Below, piece by piece: positions 44,801-54,500 of a stretch of 64,000 bases of DNA (its first letter is position 1; each line of letters opens with the position of its first letter). The DNA comes from Neobacillus bataviensis (lineage in GTDB: Bacteria; Bacillota; Bacilli; Bacillales_B; DSM-18226), in assembly GCF_019969725.1 (NCBI RefSeq), contig NZ_JAHXYW010000005.1, positions 427,882 to 491,881 on the forward strand, in the 5' to 3' direction. Under the pieces are notes generated by a model, which saw only the letters and a program-made list of their open reading frames with translations, was not told the origin of the DNA and made no database searches. Made by a program: the position numbers and the translations under genes.

Positions 44801-46086
44801 TCAATCGTGAGGGAATGCTGATATTGCACGGCAACATTTCCAGAAGCTGCGACTGAAATCGCGTCAGGATTGATTCCTGGTGCTTCGACTACTCCAATAT
44901 CAGGATTCTTGTAAAATGGGTTGTCCCAGCCGAAGCCAATAGTATTCGAGTTTCCGGCTGACATTGAGCAGACAATGCCATTGTTGGTAGCTCTTGCGAT
45001 TGCTATGTCTTCAGCACTTTGCTCTTGATAAAAAGAATCCACTTCGCCAAGACTCATATTCAGAACATCGGCCCCAAGCTTAATCGAATCGTCGATGGCC
45101 GCTAAATACACATCAGACCATGTGGAAGGGAACAGGATGTCGTTACTGAAAACTTTCATCGCCAGCACCTGGGATTCCGGTGCCACCCCTTTGATGCCAC
45201 CGTCTTCTTCGTTTCCATTAGCAGCTACAATCCCAGCCACATGCATACCATGCATTCCCGTAGCTCCTTTATCGAGAATCGTGTCGTTTTGGTCAAAGTA
45301 GTTGTACCCATATGGGACTTTATCCGTGAAAAATTTACCCTTTAGCCCATCTTTGCTAACGATTGCCGCTACATTATCCTTTGTAAGACCTTCCTTGGAT
45401 GGATCGGTCAGGACAAAATCCTTATGGGATGGGTCGATGCCTGTGTCGATGACCGCCACCACCATACCCTCGCCTTTTAATTTGGCGTCAGCCCATGTTT
45501 GGCTCGTTTGGATAAACGATTTGCTCGTTTTCATATCCGGTTTTTCTTCGGGACGTTTATATGCATTGGCCAAGTAAATATGTTTAATGCCGTCTATTTC
45601 TTCAAGCTTGGCAATATCACCAAATTGCACTTCACCGCTGAAACCATTAAAGGCAGTAGAAAAGTGGTTTTTGTAAGTAAACTTGACTCCTTTAGCCTTA
45701 ATTTTGTCTTTTACTGTTTTTTGCTGTTTGACAAGATTTTCGTTAACAGAGGATTTAGTGCTTTGTGATAATTCTTTGTATAATTTCCCCTGCTGGGTAG
45801 CCAGCTCGACGGGAGTCTGTCCCTCGACCTCGACGATCACGCGGACTTTGTCCTGTGCCTTAAATTGAGCCTTAACCTTATTCTTTAGTTGAAACTTTTC
45901 GCCGCTTTTTACATTTAGTTTCTTTTTAAATTGCTCCACCATTGCGGTGTAATCTTTTTTTGTTACCTGCGCTTGTGTTGTTGCCGCTTTGGATGGTGCA
46001 GCAAAACCAAGATTAGATAATACCAATGCGGACGCCAACGCGTAAGTAGTCATTTTTTTTCTCTTTTTTAATGACTTTAGACTCAT
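41869..46086 (-). CDS. Large secreted S8 (subtilisin-type) protease with choline-binding repeats
   Basis: The 1405-residue protein has a signal peptide and an I9-like propeptide (about 45-180). The S8 catalytic domain (about 200-650) has D214 (VVAVIDTGID), H279 (HGMHVAGI) and S603 (YSGTSMAAPHVAGG), with a PA insert at about 430-555. Fn3-like domains (about 660-800) are followed by an AFSPNGDW...WDGKVNGKTVKDGLYYY module and Ig-like domains. Six choline-binding repeats and the cap NTTISGYKLGSDGAW close it. The layout up to the repeats is that of lactocepin/C5a-peptidase-type cell-envelope proteases, which normally end in LPXTG or S-layer anchors. Here repeats replace them. A G-rich Shine-Dalgarno precedes the ATG. 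Confidence 0.92.
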   Translation of the reverse strand: MSLKSLKKRKKMTTYALASALVLSNLGFAAPSKAATTQAQVTKKDYTAMVEQFKKKLNVKSGEKFQLKNKVKAQFKAQDKVRVIVEVEGQTPVELATQQGKLYKELSQSTKSSVNENLVKQQKTVKDKIKAKGVKFTYKNHFSTAFNGFSGEVQFGDIAKLEEIDGIKHIYLANAYKRPEEKPDMKTSKSFIQTSQTWADAKLKGEGMVVAVIDTGIDPSHKDFVLTDPSKEGLTKDNVAAIVSKDGLKGKFFTDKVPYGYNYFDQNDTILDKGATGMHGMHVAGIVAANGNEEDGGIKGVAPESQVLAMKVFSNDILFPSTWSDVYLAAIDDSIKLGADVLNMSLGEVDSFYQEQSAEDIAIARATNNGIVCSMSAGNSNTIGFGWDNPFYKNPDIGVVEAPGINPDAISVAASGNVAVQYQHSLTIDGVEGTSFTGYGIDDWTMLASENESLELVSLNGAPGFPEDYEGLDVTGKIVVLKRGDLSLADKAWIAAEAGAAGIIVYNSDGETLYKNQGGWDIPFMMLSEEEGTALETAIEEGQTTFHVAKSGELLDPETGRMSEFSSWGTTPSLELKPEITAPGGRILSTLNDNQYGVYSGTSMAAPHVAGGSALVQQYLQNDTRFKGLSVSERTHLAKTLLMNTAKVIDDVNGKPFSPRQQGAGMMQTYNAVKTPVYVVNKSTGTAKVELKDFTTKEFTMTLKAKNITDKDVTYNVRTDVLADTLKENPEGEAQNALNEGRLQGVKWDGPRTITVPAGGSKDISIHVDLSEAKVPAIDADGNKTTVPLMEDMFVEGFVRLTDADKTTEGKKELSPDLTIPYVGFYGKWDRPSILDGFKDLGESRFFDLTGLFDWEDEEGNKYEEPVHDMLSDDWFLEPVPEKNVYAFSPNGDWMHDDINTLPAFLRNASDVQFNILDENKKLLRRVKTEKDVFKNYFDDGLGIPFSYNYDRTWDGKVNGKTVKDGLYYYQIKSVIDYAGAQYQTKEIPVLVDTTAPQIEAKYNEKTSSVVWDTVEEGSGVKAYAIFVNGEMIDEVTPDVNRYVLKDLPENAIVDVLAVDYAFNFGGDSVPIGEVEDAEPLIIIDPWSTMPYGAYNAKEVPVGGFVIEDVGLKSLTVNNKDVSFSHTEPGMYSYSTTASFEKDGFYDIIVKAVDNAGQESSISRKVFIDSTAPIIDVKAPSLVPESVDEITLKLNLKDNFNYLSLFVNDNHEYEKAVVGPVDVQAPANDSVEVKVDLEPGQNKVSLKLRDLAGNETVKELSIQRANVNGWVKENGSWYFLTNSVKTTGWVKDKNSWYYLNADGKMQTGWIKYKYKWYFLNKNGAMAVNQWVYENHKWYFLGADGTMQTGWIAPNGKWYYLNSKGEMVTGWIQLSGKWYYFYQSGQLAVNTTISGYKLGSDGAWIK

Positions 46087-46392
46087 AATCCATGTTTCCC
46101 CCTAATAGGCACGACTTACACTTAAACTATTCTAATCTAGTAGTCAATTACAAATTTGCTAGAAAAATCCAAATGTTAATTTAATTTTAGTAGAGTAATA
46201 GGTGTGGGTCAATGGTATTAAAAATTAATTAAGTGCTGGCGGAGCTTAGGGCATATTTTGAGGCGCTTTTGACATATTATTAGGCACTTACTACATATTT
46301 TCAGGTATTTACTACATATTCCTAGGAATTTACTACCGATTTTGCGAAACTTTCGACATTCGCTGGATATGAATTGGAAATCCCTCCGTTAT
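46087..46392. other. Intergenic region upstream of the first S8 protease gene
   Basis: About 300 bases with the promoter region of the S8 gene and the 21-bp repeat array at 46261-46344; no gene seen. Confidence 0.45.
46261..46344. repeat. Four tandem copies of a degenerate 21-bp unit
   Basis: Units begin with AGG at 46261, 46282, 46303 and 46324; the best-preserved core is AGG-x5-TACTACATATT. Exact 21-base periodicity across four copies is unlikely by chance. The array lies upstream of the first S8 protease gene and downstream of the VanZ-like gene. About two turns of the helix per unit would suit a protein-binding array, but this is only a suggestion. Confidence 0.65.
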
Positions 46393-46425
46393 GGGCATAA
46401 AAAAAGCCACTCCCTCATTAGGAAT
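46393..46425 (-). terminator. Terminator overlapping the end of the VanZ-like gene
   Basis: AGTCATTCC pairs with GGAGTGGCT (two wobbles) and is followed by TTTTTTT on the minus strand; the first arm overlaps the last codons. Confidence 0.7.
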
Positions 46426-46837
46426 GACTGATTTCCTTCGAATTCCTTGCATTCAAAAAGCTTCCTATTGCTAATGACAGAAGTATGCCCGCACTATCAA
46501 TCCCGATATCAAACAACCTGCCGTCCCTGGTGAAATATAATTGAAGAAACTCGGTTAATATTGCATAGGAGGCCGCAAAAATTAAGACCTCAAATTTTGA
46601 GTGAACTTTGGTCTGAAGTAATAGCGCTAAGATGAAAAAGGCGGTTAGATGACCTATTTTTTGGATGATGAAATCCATGTTTATACTAACAGGAAGGGGT
46701 TCTAGTAATTCCTTAAACTGCGGATGCGCATCCCACTCGAAGTAAACCGCTCCTGATGCCAGTAATTCTGAGAAGTTTGCGGTACAGGTAAAAACAAAAA
46801 TAGATAACGTCCAAATTAAGATTAGAAAAATCCTCAT
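46418..46837 (-). CDS. VanZ-like membrane protein
   Basis: The 139-residue protein has three to four membrane segments. DFIIQKIGHLTAFFILALLL, the YAILTEFLQLYFTRDGRLFD segment with its glutamate and the IGIDSAGILLSLAIG end match the VanZ-like family, whose role is poorly known; the founder affects teicoplanin resistance. The start at 46837 is chosen for GAGGAGGAG 6 bases upstream; a longer frame to 46927 overlaps the terminator of the S8 gene. It lies between two paralogous S8 protease genes, on the same strand, after a strong terminator. Confidence 0.85.
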   Translation of the reverse strand: MRIFLILIWTLSIFVFTCTANFSELLASGAVYFEWDAHPQFKELLEPLPVSINMDFIIQKIGHLTAFFILALLLQTKVHSKFEVLIFAASYAILTEFLQLYFTRDGRLFDIGIDSAGILLSLAIGSFLNARNSKEISHS

Positions 46838-46888
46838 GAATTGCTCCTCCTCTTGCTTCAAATTTTGACTCAAAAGGAAGAATGTATA

Positions 46889-46925
46889 CACAAAAAGGCG
46901 AGCAGATGAGAATCTGTTCGCCTTC
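46889..46925 (-). terminator. Terminator after the second S8 protease gene
   Basis: AAGGCGAACAGAT/ATCTGCTCGCCTT (one wobble) with a 4-base loop is followed by TTTT on the minus strand. Confidence 0.85.
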
Positions 46926-46939
46926 ATTGGATCTGATGA

Positions 46940-49900
46940 TTACTTAATCCAAGCTCCATCTTTTCCTAGCTTATAGCCATCAACAGTTGTGTTAGCAGCC
47001 ATTACGCCATTTTTGTATAGGTAGTACCATTTGCCGTTAATTAGTTTCCATCCAGTTGCCATGGAACCGTTAGCGTTTAGGTAATACCACTTGCCAGCTT
47101 CTAATAACCAGCCAGTCTTCATAGCGCCAGACTTAGTTAGGTAGTACCAAGCTCCACCATCTAATACCCAGCCAGTAGCCATTTGGCCGTCTTTCTTCAA
47201 GAAGTACCACTTACCGCCGTCTTTAACCCAGCCAGTAGCTTTAACATTGTTCACATAATAGAACCAAGAACCGTTTTCCAAGCTCCAGCCGTTCTTCTGA
47301 ACAACAGCGTCCTGACGGTTGATGACAACTTCCTTCACTGTTTCGTTACCTGAAAGGTCTTTCGCCTTTAAGGTTACTTTGTTTTCGCCTTCCTTAAGAG
47401 GTACAGTTACGGAATAGTTTTTATTCAATGGTTGAATATCATCTATTGGGCTTACCTTTGGAACTTCAAACTCATTATCTTCATTCACATAGAAGCTTAA
47501 GTAGTGGAAGTTATCCTGCAGGTTCACATTTAAAGTAACCTTGTCGACATTCTTATCTACGCGTGAAGGTGCGTTTACGTTAATCACTGGTTTTGTTGTA
47601 TCGATAAAGACTTTACGTGCAATCGAGAAGGACTTATTAGAGTGATCAGTTGCTTCAACCGTTACATCATACAAGCCATCCTTATCAAACTTAACAGTAG
47701 TTTCGAAGTAGAACTTGCCATCTTCTTTATTCTGCGAGAATTCAACGTCTTTTCCATTTACCTTAATGGCTTTAATTCCAGTATCATCAGAAACAAATCC
47801 TTTTACAGGAACTTCTTTTGTACTGTAAGCGCCCCATGGCTCTGGTGAATTTGGAATATAATTTCCATCATCATCCATTGAACCATCAGAGATGATGATT
47901 AGCGGAAGATCCACATCGCCGATTGCAGCGGTGTCATAACCGTAGTTTCCAGCATTATCAAATGCCAATACCTGAACAATTGCTTTATCAGGAACTGGAG
48001 TTTCTAGGTTGGCAAATGAGTAAGAAGTTGCTTTGCCATCTACTTGAGCTACTTCTTCTCCATTTACTAAAATAAGATAGCTTTCAACACCAGATCCATT
48101 TTCAGTTGTCTTCCAAGTTACCGCTTGCTTTTCAGGATCGTAAGTAGAAGCAACCACTGGGTTAGTAGTGTCTACATAGACTGGAATTTTCTTTGATTGC
48201 CACTGGGCACCTGCATAGTCGACGACAGATTTGATTTCGTAGTAGTACAAGCCGTCTTTAACCGGTTGACCATTTACTTTTCCATCCCATACGCGGTCTG
48301 CTTTATAAGAGAACGCCGATCCATTTCCACCATCGAAAGCATTTTTATAAACATCAGATTCTGCCTTCACACGCTTTAGCTGGTTGCCGGCCTCGTCCAA
48401 GATGTTGAACTGAACTTCAGCAGCATTTCTTAAGAAGGATGGAATTGGGTTGATTGTATCCAATAATCCATCACCATTTGGTGAAAGAGCATAGAATTTT
48501 TTATTATCTTTATCAAAAGATGTGCCGAAATATTGTCCGTCTACTTCTACGTCAGTACCGCCATCAAACAGACGATCCAAATTATAGTATCGGTCTTCGC
48601 CAAGTGTCTTAAATCCATCAACGATCTTTGGCTCATCCCACTTACCATAGAAGCCCACATATGGAACGGTTAAGCTAGGAACAGCTGTATCAGCGCTTAC
48701 TAAGTTAACAGAACCTTCAACGAAAATGTTCTTTCTTAATTCAAGAGTTGTTTTATTACCTGCCTTATCAAGAGCAGGAAGTTTCGCATTAGAGAAGTCT
48801 ACGTTTACTGTAAAATCAACAGATTTTCCAGCCGGTACAGTTACGGTTTTTGGAGCATTAACCACTGCACCTGCAAGGTCACCAGCAATAAGTGCGTTGT
48901 ATTCAGGACCGCTTTTCACTTGTTGGATGGTATCTGTTAACACACTAGTATCTACGTTATAAGTCACTGATTTGTCTTTAGAAATATTTTTCACTGTGAA
49001 TGTCATTGAGAATTGTTTAGATTGGAAATCTTTCAATTCTACTTTTGAATCGCCAGTGGCTTTGTTTACAACATAAGCAGGTGTTGTAACAGCTGAATAG
49101 GTTTGCATCATTCCAGCACCTTCACGGCGTGGTGAGAACGGCTGGCCGTTTAAGTCTTCGATCACATGAGCTGTGTTCATCAATAATACTTTTGCAAGAT
49201 GAGTGCGGTCAGAAACGGAAAGATCCTTGAAACGGTCATCTCCTTGTAAGTATTGCTGAACTAGAGCAGATCCGCCGGCAACATGCGGTGATGCCATGGA
49301 AGTACCGCTCATTACTTCGTATTGATTGTTGTTAACGGTTGAATAAATATTTCCACCAGGAGCAGTAATTTCAGGCTTCAGGTGTAGATCCGGTGTAACA
49401 CCCCATGAAGTAAAGCTTGTCATACGACCCATTTCAGGACTTTCTTGCTTATTGGCTGTAGCAACGTTGATGTACGTTGGACCATTAGCAATCTGCTGTT
49501 CAAGAGTTGCGCCCTCTGCACCAGGGATCAACATGAATGGTACATCCCAGCCGCCTTGATTATCGAACCAGACTCCATTTGTTTTGTTATAAACAATGAT
49601 CCCTGCTGCTCCTGCAGCAGCTGCGTTCTTCGTTTTATCAAAGAAAGATAAAGTACCGCGTGGAACTAGTACTACTTTACCTTTTACATCGACATTATTA
49701 TAGTCTTCTGGAGAACCAAGCTTATCCCCTCCAAGACTGACAAGTTGAAGTTTACCGCCGTTATCTGCAGCAAGCTTTGACCAGTCGTCAATACCTTTAC
49801 CTAAAGCTGTGAAGCCTTCCAGGCCGTCAACGGTAACATTTGTTTGATACAAGAATGCCTCGTTGCCAGAAGCTGCTACGGAAATACCGTCAGGATTTAA

Positions 49901-51103
49901 GCTTGGTGCGCCAACTACACCAATATCAGGGTTCTGGGCAAATGGGTCATCCCAGCCGTCACCGATATGGTTGGAGTTACCAGCAGACATCGCACAAACG
50001 ATTCCGTTAGCAGTAGCTCGCTTAATCGCAAGGTCTTCTGCACCGTTTTCTTGATAGAATGCCGCTACATCACCAAGGCTCATGTTTAGAACATCGGCAC
50101 CTAGTTTAATAGAGTCATCAATCGCTGCAAGATAGACGTCAGACCATGTAGATGGGTAAATTGGGTCGTTAGAGAATACCTTCATCGCAAGAACTTGCGC
50201 TTCCGGAGCAACCCCTTTAACACCGCCGTTTGCTTCGTCACCGTTTGCTGCTACGATACCAGCAACGTGCATACCGTGCATGCTTGCGCCAGGTCCTAAA
50301 TCAAGGATGGTGTTGTTTTGATCGTAGTAGTTGTAACCATAAGGAACTTTGTCCGTGTAGAAATGTCCTTTTAAGCCTTTGTCAGCTACAATTTTATCAA
50401 CCGCAGTTTTCGTTAATCCTTCTTTCGAAGTGTCAGTTAATTTAAAGTCACGGTGGCTTGGATCCACACCTGTGTCGATTACCGCTACAACCATACCCTC
50501 GCCTTTAAATCCGGCATCTTGCCAAGTCGTCCGGGATTGAACGAAGTTGTGGCTCGTTTTTAGATTTGGTTCCATTTCAGGCTTTTTATACTCATTTGCT
50601 AAGTAAACCGCTTTAACACCGGAAACGCTTTCAACTTTAGCGATGTCGCCGTAAGACATTTCACCACTGAAGCCATTGAAGGCAGTGGAATACTTTTGCT
50701 TGTACTTAATCGTTACACCTTTAGCCGCAATTTTGTCTTTTACAGACTTTTGCTGGCTTTCAGCTTTTGCAGCGATTGAGGATTTTTTATCTTCTGATAA
50801 TTCTTTATATAGAACACCTTGACTGGTTGCATATTCAACTGGAGTTTGTCCGTCAACCTCTACGATAACACGAACCTTGTCAGTCGCTTTAAGATTGTCG
50901 CGTGCACTCGTTTTAGCTGCATCTTTTTTAAATACAGTTCTTTTTTGATTTTGCTTGAACTGCTTAAGCTTTGCTTCTAGATCACCAGGTTTGTAGGTAG
51001 CAGCCTTTGTTTGGGAAACAAAATTGAAATTTGTTAATACAAGAGCTGACGCTAATGCGTATGTAGCAATTTTGCGCTTCTTATTGTGGTTCTTTTTGCT
51101 CAT
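46940..51103 (-). CDS. Second large S8 protease with choline-binding repeats
   Basis: The 1387-residue paralogue of the 41869-46086 product has the same order: signal peptide, propeptide, S8 domain with VVAVIDTGVDPSHRDF, SMHGMHVAGIVAANG and MSGTSMASPHVAGGSALVQQ, PA insert, Fn3-like and Ig-like domains, a LSPNGDGLLDTINPIPSFLR module, then five repeats and the cap NTTVDGYKLGKDGAW. Long stretches are near identical to the neighbour, such as TWSDVYLAAIDDSIKLGADV. The start at 51103 has GGGGGGAAA upstream and begins a normal signal peptide (MSKKNHNKKRK); a frame open to 51316 has no site. Two copies in tandem imply duplication with the VanZ-like gene between. Confidence 0.92.
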   Translation of the reverse strand: MSKKNHNKKRKIATYALASALVLTNFNFVSQTKAATYKPGDLEAKLKQFKQNQKRTVFKKDAAKTSARDNLKATDKVRVIVEVDGQTPVEYATSQGVLYKELSEDKKSSIAAKAESQQKSVKDKIAAKGVTIKYKQKYSTAFNGFSGEMSYGDIAKVESVSGVKAVYLANEYKKPEMEPNLKTSHNFVQSRTTWQDAGFKGEGMVVAVIDTGVDPSHRDFKLTDTSKEGLTKTAVDKIVADKGLKGHFYTDKVPYGYNYYDQNNTILDLGPGASMHGMHVAGIVAANGDEANGGVKGVAPEAQVLAMKVFSNDPIYPSTWSDVYLAAIDDSIKLGADVLNMSLGDVAAFYQENGAEDLAIKRATANGIVCAMSAGNSNHIGDGWDDPFAQNPDIGVVGAPSLNPDGISVAASGNEAFLYQTNVTVDGLEGFTALGKGIDDWSKLAADNGGKLQLVSLGGDKLGSPEDYNNVDVKGKVVLVPRGTLSFFDKTKNAAAAGAAGIIVYNKTNGVWFDNQGGWDVPFMLIPGAEGATLEQQIANGPTYINVATANKQESPEMGRMTSFTSWGVTPDLHLKPEITAPGGNIYSTVNNNQYEVMSGTSMASPHVAGGSALVQQYLQGDDRFKDLSVSDRTHLAKVLLMNTAHVIEDLNGQPFSPRREGAGMMQTYSAVTTPAYVVNKATGDSKVELKDFQSKQFSMTFTVKNISKDKSVTYNVDTSVLTDTIQQVKSGPEYNALIAGDLAGAVVNAPKTVTVPAGKSVDFTVNVDFSNAKLPALDKAGNKTTLELRKNIFVEGSVNLVSADTAVPSLTVPYVGFYGKWDEPKIVDGFKTLGEDRYYNLDRLFDGGTDVEVDGQYFGTSFDKDNKKFYALSPNGDGLLDTINPIPSFLRNAAEVQFNILDEAGNQLKRVKAESDVYKNAFDGGNGSAFSYKADRVWDGKVNGQPVKDGLYYYEIKSVVDYAGAQWQSKKIPVYVDTTNPVVASTYDPEKQAVTWKTTENGSGVESYLILVNGEEVAQVDGKATSYSFANLETPVPDKAIVQVLAFDNAGNYGYDTAAIGDVDLPLIIISDGSMDDDGNYIPNSPEPWGAYSTKEVPVKGFVSDDTGIKAIKVNGKDVEFSQNKEDGKFYFETTVKFDKDGLYDVTVEATDHSNKSFSIARKVFIDTTKPVINVNAPSRVDKNVDKVTLNVNLQDNFHYLSFYVNEDNEFEVPKVSPIDDIQPLNKNYSVTVPLKEGENKVTLKAKDLSGNETVKEVVINRQDAVVQKNGWSLENGSWFYYVNNVKATGWVKDGGKWYFLKKDGQMATGWVLDGGAWYYLTKSGAMKTGWLLEAGKWYYLNANGSMATGWKLINGKWYYLYKNGVMAANTTVDGYKLGKDGAWIK

Positions 51104-51525
51104 TAAAGATTTCCCCCCTAATGTGAAATATGTAATTCTACTTATTTCGTTTATCCCTTTTTCTATTAAGTTAGAAAAGTCGGAATATACAAATATAATT
51201 TTAGTATTTTTGTCTAGAATTGGCAATAGATTATTCGGAGAACGAAGAAGTATTTTTCGCAATTTTCGACAAAAAGGAGTGCGACTATAGTCATATATAG
51301 GTTCATGTCTCCACAATGCGGCATATTGGGAAAAAAAATTGTATTTACATGTTTTTTATAGATTCATCTTGTCACATTTATGAAGATAATTTTTTGTAAA
51401 AATTGAAAGAATAGACGCGGGGCATGTTATCTGATTATGTCGGAATTGTATAATAATAGGGTTTTTAATTAATAAAACAAGCTGTCTATTTCCTGTTTGG
51501 CGAATATTATTTCTATATTAAAATA
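51104..51525. other. Intergenic region upstream of the second S8 protease gene
   Basis: About 420 AT-rich bases; it must contain the protease promoter. A TATAAT on the plus strand near 51449 has no gene behind it. Nothing else was found. Confidence 0.4.
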
Positions 51526-51562
51526 GAAAAGACCAACCCTACTAAGTAGAGTTGGCCTATTT
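51526..51562 (-). terminator. Terminator after the nuclease/nucleotidase gene
   Basis: AGGCCAAC and GTTGGTCT close an imperfect hairpin with CTAC/GTAG inside, followed by TTTTC on the minus strand. Confidence 0.75.
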
Positions 51563-51574
51563 TACTATGAGTTA

Positions 51575-54500
51575 TCAGCGGATCCAAGCGCCGTCAGCGC
51601 CGAGCTTATAGCCCTGAATTGTGGTGTTTTTAGCCATTTTACCATTTGCATATAAGTAGTACCACTTCCCGCCTATATATAGCCAGCCTGTTTGCATGTC
51701 GCCGCTTTTATTCATGAAGTACCAGTAACCATTGACATAGGCCCAGCCCGTTTTCATGGCACCTGTAGCATCGAGGTAATACCATTTCCCATCCAGTTTA
51801 ATCCAGCCTGTTTGCATCGCACCAGAAGAGGCTAAGAAGTACCACTTGCCGGCATCCTTCACCCAGCCGGTTTTCATAACACCATCGGAGTGCAAGAAAT
51901 ACCATTTACCCTTATCCTTCACCCAGCCGGTTACAATTCCATCTTCATCCTGGAAGTACCATTTTTTATTTGATAATACCCAGCCTAGCTTTAAGGCACC
52001 TGTATCTTCGTCAAAGTAGTACCATTGTCCATCGATATCGACCCAGCCAATTTGATTCACACCATCTTCGTCAAAATAATAGAGTTCATCATCAATGTAG
52101 TTCAATCCAATTGCCATGATGCCTTCTGGATCGAAATAATAGTACTCTTCGTCGATCTGAGCCCAGCCGGTGACCATGACGCCAGTTTCATCGAAGAAAT
52201 ACCAGTTGCCCTCAATTTCAACCCAATCTGTCTGCAAAACGCCATCGGTTCCAAGGTAATAACGATTGCCGCCTAAATCCAGCCATCCTGTTTGCATAGT
52301 GCCGTTGTTATTAAAGAAATAGACATTTCCATCGAGTGTGATCCAGCCGGTCTGCATTGCCCCGTCGGTTCCGAGGTAATATTTTTTTCCATTTATTTCA
52401 ACAAGTCCGTTTTGCATAGCACCATCTGCACCCAGGAAATACCACTTTCCAGCAGCATAAACCCAGCCCGTTTTCATGACACCGTTAGGACCGAAGAAAT
52501 AGTTTACATTTTCAATTGTTACCCAGCCCGTTTTTAAAACACCGTCCGTTCCCAAGTAATACTTGTTTCCATCAAGTGCTAACCAGCCCGTTTGCATGAC
52601 GCCGTCTATGCCGAAGTAGAACCAGCTTTCATTAAGCTTCATCCAGCCTGTCTGCATCACACCATCTTGGTTAAAGTAATATTTTTTACCTTCTAATTCT
52701 AGCCATCCAGTATGGATGACCCCATTTTCATAGTAATACCATTTACCCTCTGCCTGCACCCAGCCATTTTGCGGCTGCGGCTCTGCACCGGCCGTGATTC
52801 TGTCCTCAACTGTTGGAGAAACCGGGCTATTTTTTGCAAAATAATCCGTTAAAATTTCATAGTCGACAAGAAGCAGTTCATGAATGCGTCCTTCTGTTTT
52901 CGCTTGCTTAAAGACGGTATACCCGTCACCGCCATCCGCAACGAACGCATTTGTTGCCACTGAATAGGTTTTCGCCAAATCGAGTGGCTCAAAGCCGTTC
53001 GCCGTTTTAACCTTCACGTCCCAAACTCTATCAAATGCAGGTTTAGCAGGGTCATATTTAAATTGAATACCAGAAACCTGCATGAATTGACCTGCTCCGC
53101 TTTCCACTTTGCTGACACTATGTTCTAGTGCCTGCCAGATTTCAGCTCCGGTCAGATCTAATGTAACTAGTAAGTTAGCAAATGGCATAACCGTGTAAAT
53201 CTCGCCAAGCGTGACATCTCCCTGGTCAATCGAGGCACGGATGCCACCGCCATTTTGCATCGCTATAAAGGTGCCAGGCACCAGTTGATTAGCTCTCTGG
53301 GCCATCGCATCGGCGACAAGGTTACCTAAGTTCGTTTCTTTGTAGCGTACATTAGTACGCTCACCGTCTAGAACAACATTTGAAGATCCCACGACTGTCT
53401 TTTTCAATTCTTCTAGCGGAGCCTTTAATTCATCAACCTTCGCCTGGGCTGCTGCATCAGGCACAACCGTAGAATTTGGCCCCAGATCAATCAGCTTGCC
53501 ATCCTGTGCTGTCACCACACCATTTTCGTCAAAGCTTACATTTAATACACCCAAGTATTTGAGGTATTCGTTCGCTTGAACAATGACGGTTGGTTCTGAT
53601 TTTTCAATCACAACTGGCTGATCCAGCTTCGTGTGGGTATGTCCGCCCACGATAATATCAATTCCATCCACCGCTTTTGCCAGCTCCTGGTCTGGTCCAT
53701 AGCCTAGATGGGATAGAACGACAATTTTATTGACTCCTTCTGCTTTAAGCTCCGTAACTGTTGCTTTCGCTTTTTCCGTTGCATTTTCAAACACAATCTT
53801 ATCCGATGGATTGGCAAGGTAAGAAGTATCCTCCGTTGTTAACCCGAAAATGCCGACTTTTTCACCATCAACCGTTTTGATGATGGCCGGATAAATATTG
53901 CCGCCTTCTGGCGAGTCACTGATTTGATTTTTGAAAAGCGGTCCTAAAATAGGATCATTGGTTACGTTGACGTTTGCACTAAGCATTGGGAACTTCATGT
54001 CTTGAATAAAGCTTGCCAGAGTGGCAGAATCCTTATCAAATTCATGGTTTCCAAATGTCATCGCATCATAGCCAAGCGTGTTCATAAAGCCTAAATCAGC
54101 TTTTCCAAGATATTGATTGAAGTAAAGTGTTCCTGAAAACACATCCCCTGCGTCAACAAGCATGGCATTTGGCTTCTCGTCTCTTACTTGGTTGACCGCT
54201 GTCGTCAGCTTTGGATACTGCTCCACATTAGCATGTGTATCGTTCACGTGCATGATTGACAGATCAATGGCCTTAGGAGCCGGTGGTGCAGTTTCTGTTT
54301 TCAGGTTGAACTGACCCAGTACAGCATCATGGTCACTGACACGTCCATGTGCGGCCGTGAATGGTGAATTCAAGTGGACGATGTCAATTTCGGAACGATC
54401 TGCTAGATTGTTAGACACGAGTATGTGATCAAGCACTTGTGAGTTTCCTTGATAACTATAGGTAAAGCGATCAGCTGCAGGAACTTTTTCGATTAAATTT

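Noticed and set aside
51104..51316. N-terminal extension of the second S8 protease
   Set aside because: The extension lacks a ribosome binding site and would bury a normal signal peptide that has a G-rich site before its own ATG.
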